DNA from: Diatrype stigma
Lineage: Eukaryota; Ascomycota; Sordariomycetes; Xylariales; Diatrypaceae
Assembly: GCA_022225965.2 (NCBI GenBank)
Contig: JAKJXP020000043.1
Span: forward strand, 186,001 to 250,000
Length of the DNA stretch: 64,000 nt
Direction: 5' to 3'
The notes below the pieces were generated by a model that had not been told where the DNA came from, made no database searches, and saw nothing but the letters and a program-made list of their open reading frames with translations. Of the stretch, positions 11,089 through 24,760 are shown in pieces (the first letter of the stretch is position 1; the number at the start of each line of letters is the position of its first letter). The position numbers and the translations under genes are program-made.

Positions 11089-13555
11089 CACCCTTGCAGC
11101 CAGCCTTGCTAGGTACAATGCTCGTCCAGGAGGCGGGAGGTTAATTTAAGGTTGCACCGTTTCGAGCATCGCCGACAAGGGCCCCTTCTCCGGTGTCTGT
11201 AGCTCGTAATTTGCCTACGGGGCCGTAGGCGATTTTGGGAACTGCCCGAGATATCCTCATCAAAAGGATCCACTAATGAGAGAACTCCCTGACTTCCAGC
11301 CAGACGCGAAACTAATAACTCCCGGACTCCACGACGCACCGACGGCATTCCGTAGGGCAGCCGGGCAGCAGCAGGGCCACCACGTTTTCTCTACTAGCAA
11401 AGTTGATAGCTGTCGGACTGGGCGGGTAGTTGGTAGCCGGTGTTGATGTGTACCTACATATGTACGAAGGGATCGTCCATCGGGACGGTCAGTGGTTACT
11501 TAGGCATCGGATTATCTTTCAGCTCTTTCAGGTTACCGACGAAGTACAGGGGCTTGTCATCTGACTTTTCAGTGAACTGTATTCGTGCCAGTTGCATAAA
11601 CTTGGTTTGTGTTTCGTACGAATATCGTTGAAACATACATAGTATGGCCAAGACAAGACATCAGTATACACCCATTGTAGTATACGTCATGATATGTATA
11701 TTCAAGCATGTCATCTGCCATTCCAATTTGGCCAAACGGCTATCAGATTTTACGCTTGCGGCCCGTAATGATCTTGGCCGGGCTGCCCCGTCGATTGCCT
11801 TATGGGAGAGCGCCGTTACCTGAGACCTCTAGACTAAGGCCCGTCCCGCCAGAGAAGCAGAGATGAGTGTCCTCGCTATGAACTTTCAACTGCATACGGT
11901 TGTAGAGCCATTTTAGCAAATACTCAATGCTATACGAAGACTGAGCCTCCCAGTTTATCCAAGACATAATTGGTAACCCGGACATAAGTCGTTCCCGACT
12001 TCCGAAGCCGGTTTTAGGACAATACCTACGATTCATCCGACTTGCTGGGTAAGGTAGGTAGGCATCTCAGTGGGCATCTTGAGGTTAGATTGGATTATAT
12101 CCACCCCGGGGATGCACATGAATGGGTCGCGTCTAGGCACTCTTTGTTGTGCATGCTTGTCTGCTCTGGGCAGTCATGGAAGTAGGTACAAGGAGGATGA
12201 TGTCAAGTGAACCCGCCATTCTGGATAAGAAGTCCATGCATTGTGATGGTGGCACGTGTTTCTACCTTGCCATGACTGCATTGTCAGAATATGGCCATCC
12301 GTAATGCCACAGCATTGTCTATATATCTTCTATATATCTGAACAATCATCTAAGTGACCTGCATGTAGCTAACTTCCATTAAGTATGGTTGCTGTATGCG
12401 AAGTACATAGGTGATTACCTAGTATAGTATGCATTATTCGGAGATGCGAGGTAAGTAACAGGATAGGTAGGGGAACCTGAAACGGCTCCAGGAAACTCGA
12501 GCAGCATTTGAGCAGTCATTGCCCAATCCAGATTCTATCTAACTAGGAACTACTAGGTACTTAGTTAGATATGTTCAACATTTCCAAAAGCCACCCCTTA
12601 GCCCAGGTAATTGCTGCTGTTTTCCCGTCAGAATTAGGTATGTGACATGGTAGTAAGGGCAGACTTAACCACAGAACAACCACGAACATACGAGATTGCA
12701 AGGCAGGTCCTGATTGGATGCCAAGTACCGTTAGCTATGCACCATCTCAAGAGAGTTACCGAACGTATAAGCAAAAGGCGAGTGTCTTTCTACACCGGTA
12801 AGGTCAGATAAGTGTACCTACGTATGTCAACCTTAGCAGCTAGTTGACCCATGGACGTCTTACCTGTGTAGCCCAAAACGAACCTCGTGACCACTTACAC
12901 TAGATACAACTCTGGGTTTCCTCACCGTCGACACCCAGTATACCCAGATCAAGAAGAGCCAGACCAAGTATAGCGAGACTTGCAATGCAGCCGCCGCCCG
13001 TAGCATGTTTATGATGTACCTATATATGTACGTGTCAAAGTGGTGGAGTGGTCGACACCCCTATAGGCAGGTTTATATAGGCTTACAGCGGCCTAATTCG
13101 CTCGTCACATACTTGGGTACGCATCAGGGTAACATAACCGCCGAGCAAGCGGGAGTGGGCTACATTATGTACATATCTAGGTAGCTTGATTTGCATTTGA
13201 ACTTAGCTGACACATGGGCATCGACTTGACACCTATCATTAATGTTTCAAATCGCATTCCCGCCCTCGAAGCGCCATTGTGCAGCATTATGTATATTAAT
13301 ATTAGAAACGACATCCACACCACCAAGGCAACCCACTCACACCACCACCGACACCGACGCTGTACTAGCATACCTTGCTGCTGGACTACCTAGGTAGCAG
13401 ATCCATCTGCCTTTCTTAGCGATACTATAGCATGGAATTGCCTACATTCGAGGTATGTATATTCCTTACTGGATGCTAGTTCGGCCAGACTTCATGCGCT
13501 AGGAAGTATAACGAGGAGAGATGGTTGATTATTTCCTAATTTCGACTGGACCCCA
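11089..13555. other. Unique spacer between two dead LTR elements, no gene seen
   Basis: About 2.5 kb of normal base composition between the target duplications of E1 and E2. Short ORFs only (80 codons or fewer), no domain-like residues and no convincing splice chain. The absence of RIP-type AT skew shows that mutation did not spread measurably into this single-copy DNA. Confidence 0.5.
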
Positions 13556-13559
13556 CGAA

Positions 13560-13802
13560 TGTGCGTATTGCAACTAACCCCAATTACCTAATTATCACTG
13601 ATTCAGCTAAGTATTAAGTTCTTAGGATTTCTGTTGCAATTATTACTTAAAGGAAAAGAAAAGAAGAAAAGGAAACAAAAGATTTCCTGACCTATATTTA
13701 AATATAATACAGTTACAGAAATAAATTCCTTAGGAATTCATTTCCTATTATCTAATTAACCGAATGCCTTAGCCTTGGCATTTACTGCCTTAGGAATCCA
13801 CA
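13560..13802 (-). repeat. Left LTR of E2
   Basis: 243 bp from TGTGCGTATTGC to GGAATCCACA. It contains a purine tract (about 13650-13683). It aligns to the right LTR almost without gaps; differences are mostly transitions. The outer end here is the unmutated one. Confidence 0.85.
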
Positions 13803-16036
13803 TTATTCCCCTTTTTCAATTAGATCGTTTTCGATTATCGTGAGATTTTCCTTTTTAAATAAGCGCCGACGATTCTATTCCAAAAGCCGCTTATTAGCGT
13901 ACCAAAAGCTTCTTATAAGGTACCCGTCCTTTATATAAATTAGGAATAAATTAATGCCGTTATATTTATTCTGTAACTGTATTTTTCCCGGGTTTCGTAA
14001 ATAATAGGTATTTTCTTAATAGCAACTAGCGATGGCTTAAGGCCTATCGTAATACGGTTCGTATTTTCCTTTACGCTGACGTATGCGAAAAATCCAATCG
14101 CTGGGGGCGTAAATACGAATAAGGCCTTTTTTTTCCTAAAGGTACGCTTTTATTTAATCTCGCAAAACCTTTATATTATTAAATCGTAACCTGGCTAACG
14201 GTGCTTTATGTTATTTTATTAATCGGCTTTCGTTTTCGATTTCCTTTTTTTCTGTCGGTTTACGAACGTATTCGAAATATTCGGTCCGGGGTTATTTTTA
14301 AAAAGGTTGGGTGCCGTATAATAAAAAGAAAGGGCTATAATTATTTAATTTAAATATTCGATTATATATCGTTATAATACGTTAAAATAACTTATTAAGA
14401 TTTTTCGGCATTGGATTTGCTGCATATTCTCGAATTATAATATGTTTTAAATCCTAATTAACTTTCTTAATCTTACCGTTGCCTTTAGGTTTTGCGAATA
14501 TAATTAGTTTTATTTTTATATTATACGTTTTGTTTCATTTAATGGCGGCTTCGCTTACGAAGGCCCTTTCGTTATTATTAATCCATTTTTTTAAATAACT
14601 AAAGATAATTTCGATTTTATCGAATATAGGAATGGTATTAACGAATTAAATGGTCGGTATAACTTTGGTTTTAATCCATTTTGTTATATATTTAACGGCA
14701 ACGAAAATGTATAATTTATTTATTGCCGTATAATTAATTGCTTATCGTATAAAAAAAGCGGAAAGTTATATAAAATTTAAATCGGGCAAAAAAAAATCCG
14801 GCTTTTTTATTAATTAACAATTCGGATATTTAATCGTAACTTATTATGCTATAAGTACGATTTTTGGGTATTAAAATTGCTTTTGGGCTTTCCGGAATAT
14901 AATTCCGATTATATAGTATTCTTTTTCGTAATGGATTTTTTTTAATTGCATTAAAAAATTATCGTATTCTAAAACTTTTTATAAAATTTATACGTTTATT
15001 GCGGTACTCCTAAAATATAAAGGGTTACCCGGAATTCTTTCGTATATTACCGTTTTATATAATTTATTTCGGAAAAAAAAAAATGCTTATCGATGAAACT
15101 CGGTAAAATAATAAGAAATAGGGCTATTTCGAAACGTAAAAACTCGAAAATAACTTAAAGGTTAATTCGGTTTAATTAATCGGGTTTTCGAATGGATTTA
15201 ATTTCGTTAAGAAATAACTTATCGAAAAGCATCGACGTTTCGGTTTATTCCGAAGGTTTGGACAAATAATCCGCAAAAACGTTAGCTTTTCTTAATTTAT
15301 AATAAATACGAATGCCATAATATTTAATAGCATTTAAGAATCTAACGATCCGAACGGGTTATTCGGTTTTCGTATTAAGGGTTTTTAAGGATTCGTAATC
15401 CGTAATTACCGTAATTTCGCTTTTTTTTATTTAATGCTGCTAATACTAAAATGCCAGCATGATTTCCAAAAATTTTCGTTTTTATATAGAATATCGTAAT
15501 TATATATTAATTAATTTCTTTAAAAAGTAAATAATAAAATAAAAAGCGGTATTACCGTTTATGTATATATAAGGTTGCAATAAAACGGCGTCGACGTCGT
15601 TTTACGAAGCGTCGGTCTCAATTACGAAAGGCTTTTTTTAATCGAACGTACGTATTACTAAAATTATGGTAATCTTTTTACGGATTTTTTTCCAGGCTGC
15701 TATGGCTTTCGGTAATAAAATTATGCGTTTATTTTTCGAACTTTTTATTAATGCTATTAAAGAAATTATAAAGCAAAAGTAATAATTAATAAAATAACGA
15801 AAATAATTAATAGCGTTTACGAAACCACGCATTTGCGTTATAATTTCGGACTTAAATCGATCTTAAATAGCAATAACCTTAATAAAATCGGCTTTAATTC
15901 CGTTTTCGAAAATCAAAAATCCCAAGAAAATTCCTTTACGAATAAATATTAAAAACTTAACTATATTAATAACCATGCTAAAATTCGAAAGCTTTTTAAA
16001 AAATAAGATTATTCGTTCGTAAAGTTGCTTTTAAAT

Positions 16037-16087
16037 GTTTGCCTATATAACTATATTATCGAGCATGCTTAAAATAAACTTTCGAAA
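16037..16087 (-). pseudogene. Reverse transcriptase active-site relic in E2
   Basis: The minus-strand frame reads FRKFILSMLDNIVI, then a stop where E1 has Trp, then Ala-Asn. It is the same 17-codon block as 7945-7995 in E1. The Trp codon changed to TAG, the classic RIP stop. Confidence 0.68.
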
Positions 16088-19021
16088 GGATTCGAAAATT
16101 TCTTCCATTAACGCTTAAAACGTTATTAAAGCGTTACAAAAGCCGAAAAATATAATTACCTATTCGTATAATCCGAATAAAATTACGAAAGCCGTTTTTT
16201 TAATGTTTAATTCGTATATTTTGATTTATTAAAAGCTATTCTTAAAATCGATAAAGCAGTATTATCGATAACCTGTTGCGTATTATATTTTATTTATCGC
16301 GTTAAATAAAAAATATACGTTTTTCTTTTATTTAGCATTAAATTCGTAATAATCGCAACAAAACCGCCATATAACGAATAAATTATATTTATTAGGTTTC
16401 GTCGTTTAATTGGGGGCTTTTTTCGGAATTAATAATACGGAAAAACCCTAAAGGCCTATATTCTTACGGATTATGGCATCCAAATATGCCTTAATAAAAT
16501 CCCTTATTGCTTTTATCTAAATTGGGCTATATTTCCGCGAGAAAAGTTTAATGGAACGGTTATTTTTTGTATCGATATAATAACGCGTTTTTATATTCGC
16601 TATAATCTTTTTCGAAACGAAGCCGAATATTTCGGGGAACTAATCGAAATAACTATCAAAAAAAGCTTCGATTTCGTTATCCAAGGATATATTCTTATGT
16701 CATTTCGGCTTTTGCTATTTTTTAATAAAATAAGCAAATTCCGTTATATAATTAATTCTTAAGAAAATTATTAGACGAATTATAAGCTTTCCCTTAAATG
16801 CGTTAAGTATTATTGTTTTATTTCCTTTTATATTGTTATAATATATTCCGAATTTATAAAATACGTTTTTGCTAAATATGAAGTTCTTAAGAAAAGTTTC
16901 GTTAGGAATTATTTCCGTTAATACTGTAAATTATGGCGTATTACTTCCTAGCATTAAGAAATTCGCGATTATTAAGGCATTTTATTGGATTTTCGGCCCG
17001 ATGCCCTTAATATTTTTTATTATAAAGGATTTCGAAATCCTATACGTTTAGCCTTTGGCTGTTATAATTTCGGTAATATATAAGGCAATATAACCGTAAT
17101 TTAAAAAAATTGCGAATTTATGCCCGTAATTCGTAATAATTACGAATAAATTATGGTTTTTACCGTAACCTTTACGAAATAACTTATTTTTATTTAATAA
17201 TGGTTTTTTGTTATTATATATTTCTATCGTATATATTTAGCGCCTTTAATTTTTATTTTCCATTTTTATCGATTTAATAAAATTGGCGAATTTTTAATTA
17301 AAATCGCAATTAGGGTTTTCGAATTTATCCGCCGGATTTTTTTCGTTACCGCTATCTTTATCGTTATTAATTATAAAATGAACCTTAATTCGTCTTTTGC
17401 TTTTGTTCTTTTAATTTTTTATTGCGAAACGGAATTTAATATATCGAAAGCTATTATTATTGTCGTTATATAATAGGCCTTTAAACGTTATTTTCTTTTC
17501 GAATAATAATTAAATGGCTTTAAAAAAACGAGGTTTTTGCTTATAATCCTTTACCTAATAGCTTTGCTTTCCGTAATTAAAACATTTATTATTTGCAGCC
17601 TTAATTGCATAGCTTTGTTTATTCGCTTTATAAACGTTACGGTTCTCGTTGCAAGAATCGGCAATAATACCGTTTTTGCCCGCCATTGGAATTATAAATA
17701 TGGCGTCGGTCGGTTCGATTTATGCAATACCGGGCTTAACTAAAATGATTTCGGAAATCGATAAATCGTAAAATGGTACTAACGACCCATAAAATTTAAT
17801 TGAAATCGACGGCGTATTATAAATTTTCTTTTCGACCGCCTGGCATATAATATATATAACCCGTTATATAATTTTTTCGATAAACTGGGCATTATTTTAT
17901 AAACGGAATTAATTATAAACCGTAATTCAAATATTCGACAAGTTGGTTTATAAAAGGTTTACGATAATTTCTTTAATTTAATAACAATCGCGATTCTTTT
18001 AATTTATCCGATAAAATGCTTTTTTTATTTGCCGGATATAATTTATTATACTTTTATCCTAATACGAAAAAAACGTAACGAATTAAATAATGGCATTCTT
18101 TAAAATGTAATGCTTATTAAAAATCTGGAAAACCGCCTTTAAAAAGGTTATTTAATCGGGATTATAATTATATACGAAAATTTCGACTTGCTTAAAATTA
18201 TCCGAATACTTTAAGGCAATTCGTTTAAATTACAGCTTATATGGAACGAAAGCCGATATAAGTTTAATCTAGATTTTTCGCAACTTATCGAAAATATTTG
18301 GAGCTGTCCATATAAAACGGAAATTAATAGGAAAAATAACGCAATTCTTGGTTTCGCAATATACCAAATCTTTATTTTAGCTTTAAAGAATTATTTCGAA
18401 CCAGATTATTCGAATCCGTTTTTCCTAAATTATACGATATTCGTATTATTTCGTTAAGAATCGTTAAAGATTTAACTTTCCATTAATACGCTTATTATAT
18501 CCGGTAAATGTTTTCGTTATATAAAATAAGAAATAAATAGGTTCGTTTTTGTCGGAATTAACTTCTTTAATTTTAATAGGGCCTTTGCTTTTATTCGTAC
18601 TTGCCGCGGTATTTTTGGAAATGCTTTAAGCAAAAAGGTTTTTAAATAAGTTCTATACGTTTCTTATAATAAGATTTATAATTGCCCTTAACAATTCGTT
18701 TCGAAAACTATTAATATTCCCGTTAACGTCGTCCATCTTATTTTCTAAGTGATTTGCGAATTTATTAAGACGATGGTTGGTCGTTTTAAACGTAATCCTT
18801 TAGGCCCTTAAATAACCGATTTTAATAGGGCTAATTTAGTTTATTAATGGGGCAGCAGAAAAACCGACAATTGGACCGCCGGTTATTTCGTTTTCGGATA
18901 ACATTACGAACTTTGCTTAGTAAATTGCGGAAAATAAAGAATAAAATAATGAAATAATAAAGTAATAAAAAAAAAGTTATTATTTTTAATTAAATGGTAT
19001 GAACCTATAAAAATAATTATT

Positions 19022-19264
19022 TATACGTATTGCAATTAATTTTAATTATCTAATTATTATTAATTCAGCTAAGTATTAAGTTCTTAAGGTTTTTGTTATA
19101 ATTATTACTTAAAGGAAAAGAAAAGAAAGAAAGGAAATAAAAGGTTTCCTGACCTATATCTAAATATAATACAATTACAGAAGTAAATTCCTTAGGAATT
19201 CACTTCTTATTATTTAATCAGCCGAATGCCTTAGCCTTGGCATTCACTGCCTTAGGGATCCACA
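19022..19264 (-). repeat. Right LTR of E2
   Basis: 243 bp starting TATACGTATTGC (mutated from TGTGCG) and ending GGGATCCACA, then the CGAA duplication. The inner half is more AT-converted than the left LTR; the outer half is less so. Confidence 0.85.
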
Positions 19265-19268
19265 CGAA

Positions 19269-21367
19269 TACCCAACGACGTTACTAGTTACATAATTGCA
19301 TGAACGCCTGATTTGATTGATCGACTCGCTTTGTGCCTGGAAGAATTGTCCATACATCCATGGATACATAACTACATACATGCACTTTATTGGTGCGGTG
19401 AGAGAGTAGGTGATGGTAGGTAGAGTGAGAAGAAGCCGGCAAGGGGAGCTTAGCTACATGCATACATACATGTACTTTGTAAGTTGAAAAGGAAAGGAAC
19501 AAACAGCTGACGACAATGTTGGGCAGCATATAACTATGGATATCAGGAATTCACGATTCAGCTGTCAAAGCCATTGTGTGGGTAGACATGGATTGCAACA
19601 CGGACCTACAGAGATGGCAACTGGTTGGTTACAAGATATTCAATATCTAACCACCTACATATGCTGAGGTAATAACGGGCATGATGTCTTTCACATATTC
19701 TTTCTTTTATTTTGTAACTAGGTAGACTATCTGCCGTGGTAGTGTAGGTAGGTAGGTACGTACCAAGGCTTGGCCTGTGGAAGCAGAGGCGGGGAGAAGA
19801 ACAAAAGAACTCGAGTCGAACAATTAAAAAGTTAGGACTTGCATAGGTCTTCAAAGGAGCAGGCAAGGGTTGGGTACATGGTAAAGTAGCGCTGCAGAAG
19901 TGTCGAAGAACAACAACCGGGTCCCTCCTATTGTGACCCTACCTACTGTAGTTATCCGCTATCCGTCGGCGTTTGGCTCTATGCGCCATGCCCATGTGAT
20001 TCTGAGCACGAAATACCTACTAGGTACCTAGGTAGAGAAGAGAACGAAGGGGAGTGACAGATTGCAGTTTCTGTTCTTTGGTTGGACTATTTCGTGAACT
20101 CCTCACTTGCGTCTTTATTCACTCATTAATTCCACCACTTTTCGGGAAAGAACCCGTGATTTGGCCAGGATCGAAGTTAGGATTAGGAGAGGGGATGAAT
20201 CGATCTGGGGTTTCACGTCGTTCTGTATACTAAGTACCTACCTAGGTAAGTAAGTTAGTGCTTCGTAATTGCAGCCAAGAAGACAACGGAAAGATACCAC
20301 CTAAACGCCTGTATTTGGTTGCCTATCACCACCAGCCGACATACATACATTCATACATACATCTGATACCCTATTGCCTACCTGCCTTCCAAGGTTGTAC
20401 CCGACATCTTGTACATACATACATACAATACTCACTGACCTACAGACCTGCTGAACTGCAGAACCGCAGAAGCATTCCTGATGCATCAATCACCACGCTG
20501 CACCTAAACTTATCATCAATCATCCTGGCCTCTTGTCATCCTCACAGCCATCGTCATCGTCATCCTCCTCCTCCTCCTCCTCCTCGCCATCCTCGACGAC
20601 ACCACAAGCCACAACCAACACCACAACCACTACGACAAGCAAATCACCCACTACGACCACTACGAGCACTACAACGACTACCAACTCCAGTACAAGCAAA
20701 CTACCACTGCATACAATACATACATACACACAGACTACCTATCATAGATCCATCCGCGCCGAACCCACCTTTCCCGTGCGCCAATCTGGCTGTCTGCTAA
20801 TAATTCCCACCGAAGGTCAACCGAAGTCTTGCATCCAAGCCATCCACCATCCAAGCCATCCACCATCCACAGTCCACCATCCACCGTCCACAGTCAGAGT
20901 CCACAGTCCACAGTCCACCGTCCTGCCATCCAGCCATCCCTGCCGTCCGGCGCCTTGACCCTCGCACTGCAACACCACCCAACCACCGGTTGCCACTAAC
21001 CTTTAAGTACCCTAACACCTCGAACGGACCACATCCTGTCACTATCACCACCTCCATACCTCCATACCTCCGTACCTCCATCTTTGCTCATTCGCTACTT
21101 GTATTGTGCGCCTTCGACGGGACAAAAGAAGCTCGTTGGACCAACCCCGACTCGACATTCTTGTTTAAACTCATCCGGCAAGGTCCCCTCCCCCAGCTCC
21201 CCCCCCGACCGCCGTATTAGTCGCAGCAGTGACCCACCGTATTACTCGATCGAGCAGAAAAGGGGAGAGGCAGACACAAGGGCAGCTTGGAGAGGCAAGA
21301 GGGTCTCAATACTGTCGCTCGCTCAACGTGGCGCCGTATGGAGTAATTCCTCGTCGGGAACATCATT
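19269..21367 (+). other. Upstream region of the Cdc24 gene with low-complexity DNA
   Basis: No gene is supported. The proximal kilobase probably holds promoter and 5' leader. A C/T-rich tract (TCATCG then TCC repeats) lies at about 20545-20590, an ACC/ACA-rich tract at 20600-20700, and a degenerate CCATCCA/CCACAGT minisatellite at about 20835-20940. These give long Ser/Thr/Pro or His-rich frames that are compositional artefacts; the Ser/Thr-rich frame at 20533 has no ATG. Confidence 0.5.
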
Positions 21368-24300
21368 ATGGCACATGCCCCGGCCCTCTTAAGGACCAAC
21401 ACGGCCCCCGTCTTTCCTGCCAACAACAACCATTTCGGCGGCTTACCCAGTTCTTCGGGGATTGGTGGATCGAGGGTCAGTCAGTTGTCCGGTTCAACGG
21501 CCGTCAACTCGAGCAGAATGGCGTCTCCCGCACCCTCCATCAGCAGCGGAAGTCTAATCACACCAATACAGAGCAGTAGCAACCCCGTGGCGACCGCCAA
21601 CATCATCAACCAGCAGGCCGATGCCTCGAGGTCCTTGTACCAGATCTGCGTGGCGCTACGCCAGCGCCTCGCCCAGCTTCCAGGCTTCGAACCCTATCTC
21701 GAGAATCTCGACCAGCAGTCGGGCGAAGATGACGGACCGGTGGAATCCCTCTGGAACCTGCTCCGTGCCGGCCATCCCCTCCTCGCCATATACAACAACT
21801 CCCTGCAGCCCGCCGATCCGCTCGCTGTCCCGCCGTCTCCCAACGAAGCCAGACGGACCAAGTTGGCCATCTTCAAATTCGTCGAGGCTTGTATGAAAGA
21901 CCTACAGATCCCCCCCACCCAGCTCTTCGTCGTCGCGGATCTTACGGGCAACGATACGACTGGCTTGGTGAAGGTACGTGAACCATAGCTGGCGCGCTGT
22001 GTAGCCGTCACGCCACGACGCGACGCGCAGCACCGACGCCCTTGGCTTTGTACACATCTGCAGAGCGCTCCTGCTAACTGACCCGTAGGTCACCCAAGTT
22101 GTCAATCATGTGTTGGACCTTGCAGAGCAACGCGGTCTCCTGCAACAGACAACGCCATACCCGGATGACACCAATGCCCCTGCAGTACCGGGGGCTAAGA
22201 TGAGCACTCGAGACTATATCCTACGTGAGATGGTGAATACCGAGCGAAAATACGTGCAGGATCTCGAGAACTTGTACGATTTGAAAAAGACACTCGAGCA
22301 GAAGGGTGTGATTCCTGGCGACGTCGTCCATCAGATATTCTTGAACATCAACGCAATCCTCGATTTCCAGAGACGTTTCCTGATTCGCGTCGAGACAACA
22401 AATTCTTTAGCGGCGGCGTCGCAGCAATGGGGCAACCCTTTCGTTACCTTCGAGGAGGCTTTCAACATCTACCAGCCCTTCATAGCAAACCAAAGCAAGG
22501 CCGCCGCCTTAGCCAAACAGGTGTTCGAGAAGATTCAGCAAACAGGACATCCGGTTGCTTGCGACTTCAATACGCTTGACGGTTTCTTATTAAAGCCTAT
22601 GCAGCGACTCGTCAAGTACCCACTGCTGCTCAAGGTTTGTAACAATCTACCATGGCTTCCTACCCTCATCTAACCAGCACTAGGATCTATTGAAGGATGT
22701 CACGAAGAACAGCGACGACCCAACGGCCAAAGCAGACCTGTCGTCAGGTATTGAATCTGCGGAACGAATCCTTAAGAAGGCGAACGAAGCAGTCGAGCGC
22801 AACGTCCTAGATGAAGCCTTGGAGGAACTCATTGGTCGAGTGGACGACTGGAAAAACCACAGGGTCGAGCAGTTTGGGCGCCTGTTGAGGCACGGGGTGT
22901 ACACGGTCATAACAGGCCGCAGTGACCAAGAGAAAGATGTAAGACTCGAGAGCGTGCGTAAGATCCTGCTTCGCCGAGGATATACAAAACTAACGTGTTT
23001 GCGCGCAGTATGAGATTTACCTCTTCGAGTACATTCTGCTGTGCTGCAAGGAAATCAACCCGAACAAGGAGAAGAGTAGCAAGAAGGATAAGAACAAATC
23101 CAACGCGCCAAAGCCTCGGAACAAGAACAACAAGCTCCAGCTTAAGGGACGGATCTTTATGACGAACGTCACCGAGGTAATCTCTTTTGCGAAGCCCGGT
23201 AAGCAACCATGAACTTAGCCTTGAACAGGACTTTCTCTGACATGACGCATCCGTGCAGGCTCCTATACCGTACAAATATGGTGGAAGGGCGACCCTGGCG
23301 TGGAAAGTTTTATCATTAAATTTACGAACGAGGAGATGATGAGGAAATGGGCCACGGGATTGGACACACAGAGGAAGGAGAATGCGCCGCAATCGACTGC
23401 TAGCCCCGACCAGCCCACCCCAGACTTCGCATGGATGCGCAACGTCAACAACATCGAGAACCCTTACGCTCAGCAGGATGACGACGATGAGGAAGACGAT
23501 GACACGACACCGTCTGTCCAGGTAACGGGGACAGGTGGTAATATGGCCTTTGGTGCATCGGCAACATCTAGTGGGGGCGTTATGAACCGCAATGCGTCCA
23601 GTACCAGTCTTCGGGCCCGTTCCGGAACGAACGAGAGCACGGCGTCACTTGCTGGCGTTGTGCGCGCCCCTCCTCCGAGGTTCCCCATGTCCATGCCTGC
23701 CCCTTCCAGCTCACTCAGTCTCCAGACGCAAGGAAACGGGGCACCGTCACCAGGACACCGAGGTGGGATGGAATCCTACTTCTCTCCCACCGCCGAATCG
23801 CCTGCTTCGTCGCGGACGAGCACTGCTAGCAATCTGCTCCATCAGAGCGCACAGTTTCCCTTCCCTCGTACTTCGACACCTCAGGGCGGGTGGGAAGATA
23901 ACAACCGATATACCGCGCCAGCCATGCCACGTGCTCCCTCGAGGGATGGATCTTCTCCAGTGAATGCATATGGTGCGAACGGGCGGAACCCGAGGGGACC
24001 ATCGATGCCCGTGATGGCTTCACACTCGGCCTCACATTCTCAAAGTCTGGCTCAGCAGCACCGGAATCGATCTTACAGCACGCCAGATATCAACGGGCCC
24101 GTCAACACGCGCCGGAACACGAACACGAGCACGACTCCGGTACCTGCAGTACCGGGCATCCCATCCCACCTTCACCCTGCGCATGATTCTAACATTCCGC
24201 GATCCCAGACCGGTTCCCCTAGACAGGACCTCCCAGTCCGCACCAACACTCAGAGCCCTGGCGTTCAGCGCGAACGCCTCCAGAATGGGCAAGGTGGAAC

Positions 24301-24760
24301 CATGGCACAGTTCCCTTCCCAGCCTGTTCACTCTCGACAACCGACCCCGAGTCAATTAGGTGCACCTCCATCGACAGCGAACAACCAGCATCCTGGGTCA
24401 CCACCCCTAGGGACGGCCTCACAAGGCAACCCTCTCTCTAGTCCGGACTTACCGATTCCCACGCAGCTCAAGGTTAAGATAGTCTGTGATAAGGGAAACT
24501 ATGTCACACTGGTTGTCGCTTTCAATATCACCTACCAGTCGTTAATCGACCGTATTGATGCGAAGCTCGCGCGGTTCACCAGCAGCTCGATTGGTAAGGG
24601 AAATCTGAGGCTGCGGTATCGTGACGAGGACGGCGACCTTGTGACAATCGAAAGCGATGACGACATCCAAATTGCTTTTCTAGAATGGCGCGAGGGCGTG
24701 CGCAACATGTACGCCGGTGGCGTGGGCGAAATCGAACTCTTCTGCCAAGGAGACATGTAA
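21368..24760 (+). CDS. cdc24: Cdc24-type guanine nucleotide exchange factor for Cdc42
   Basis: Activates the Rho-family GTPase Cdc42 at sites of polarised growth and scaffolds with Bem1 through its PB1 domain. Five exons: 21368-21973, 22089-22634, 22684-22938, 23009-23198, 23259-24760, giving 1032 residues, within the fungal Cdc24 range. Order of parts: Ser-rich N-terminus; calponin-homology-like region about 85-215 (YQICVALRQRLAQLPGFEPY); DH domain about 241-425 (RDYILREMVNTERKYVQDL and LLKPMQRLVKYPLLLKDLL); PH domain about 435-600 (YEIYLFEYILLCCKE, with a basic Lys-rich insert); a long disordered Ser/Pro linker; C-terminal PB1 domain 936-1032 with an acidic OPCA stretch (YRDEDGDLVTIESDDDI). 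Every splice junction restores the family frame. The first ATG with a continuous N-terminus was chosen. Function is established for the family and not in doubt here. Confidence 0.96.

Larger units (their letters stand above)
13560..19264 (-). mobile_element. RIP-mutated Ty3/gypsy-type LTR retrotransposon, element E2
   Basis: A complete LTR element of 5705 bp. The LTRs are 13560-13802 and 19022-19264 (243 bp each). The target duplication is CGAA (13556-13559 and 19265-19268). The RT relic is on the minus strand at 16037-16087 and parallels that of E1, with Trp turned into a stop. Internal sequence next to the left LTR (AAGCGCCGACGATTCTATT) is shared with E1. AT-rich, CpA-depleted and full of stops; no functional protein remains. 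The LTR sequence differs from E1 and E3 except at the GGATCCACA terminus, so it is a related but separate subfamily. Confidence 0.85.

Noticed and set aside
20533..20958. 141-codon Ser/Thr-rich frame upstream of Cdc24, resembling a wall protein
   Set aside because: It starts at a TTG, has no ATG, and consists of low-complexity tracts; the opposite strand is equally open (Val/Asp/Glu runs).
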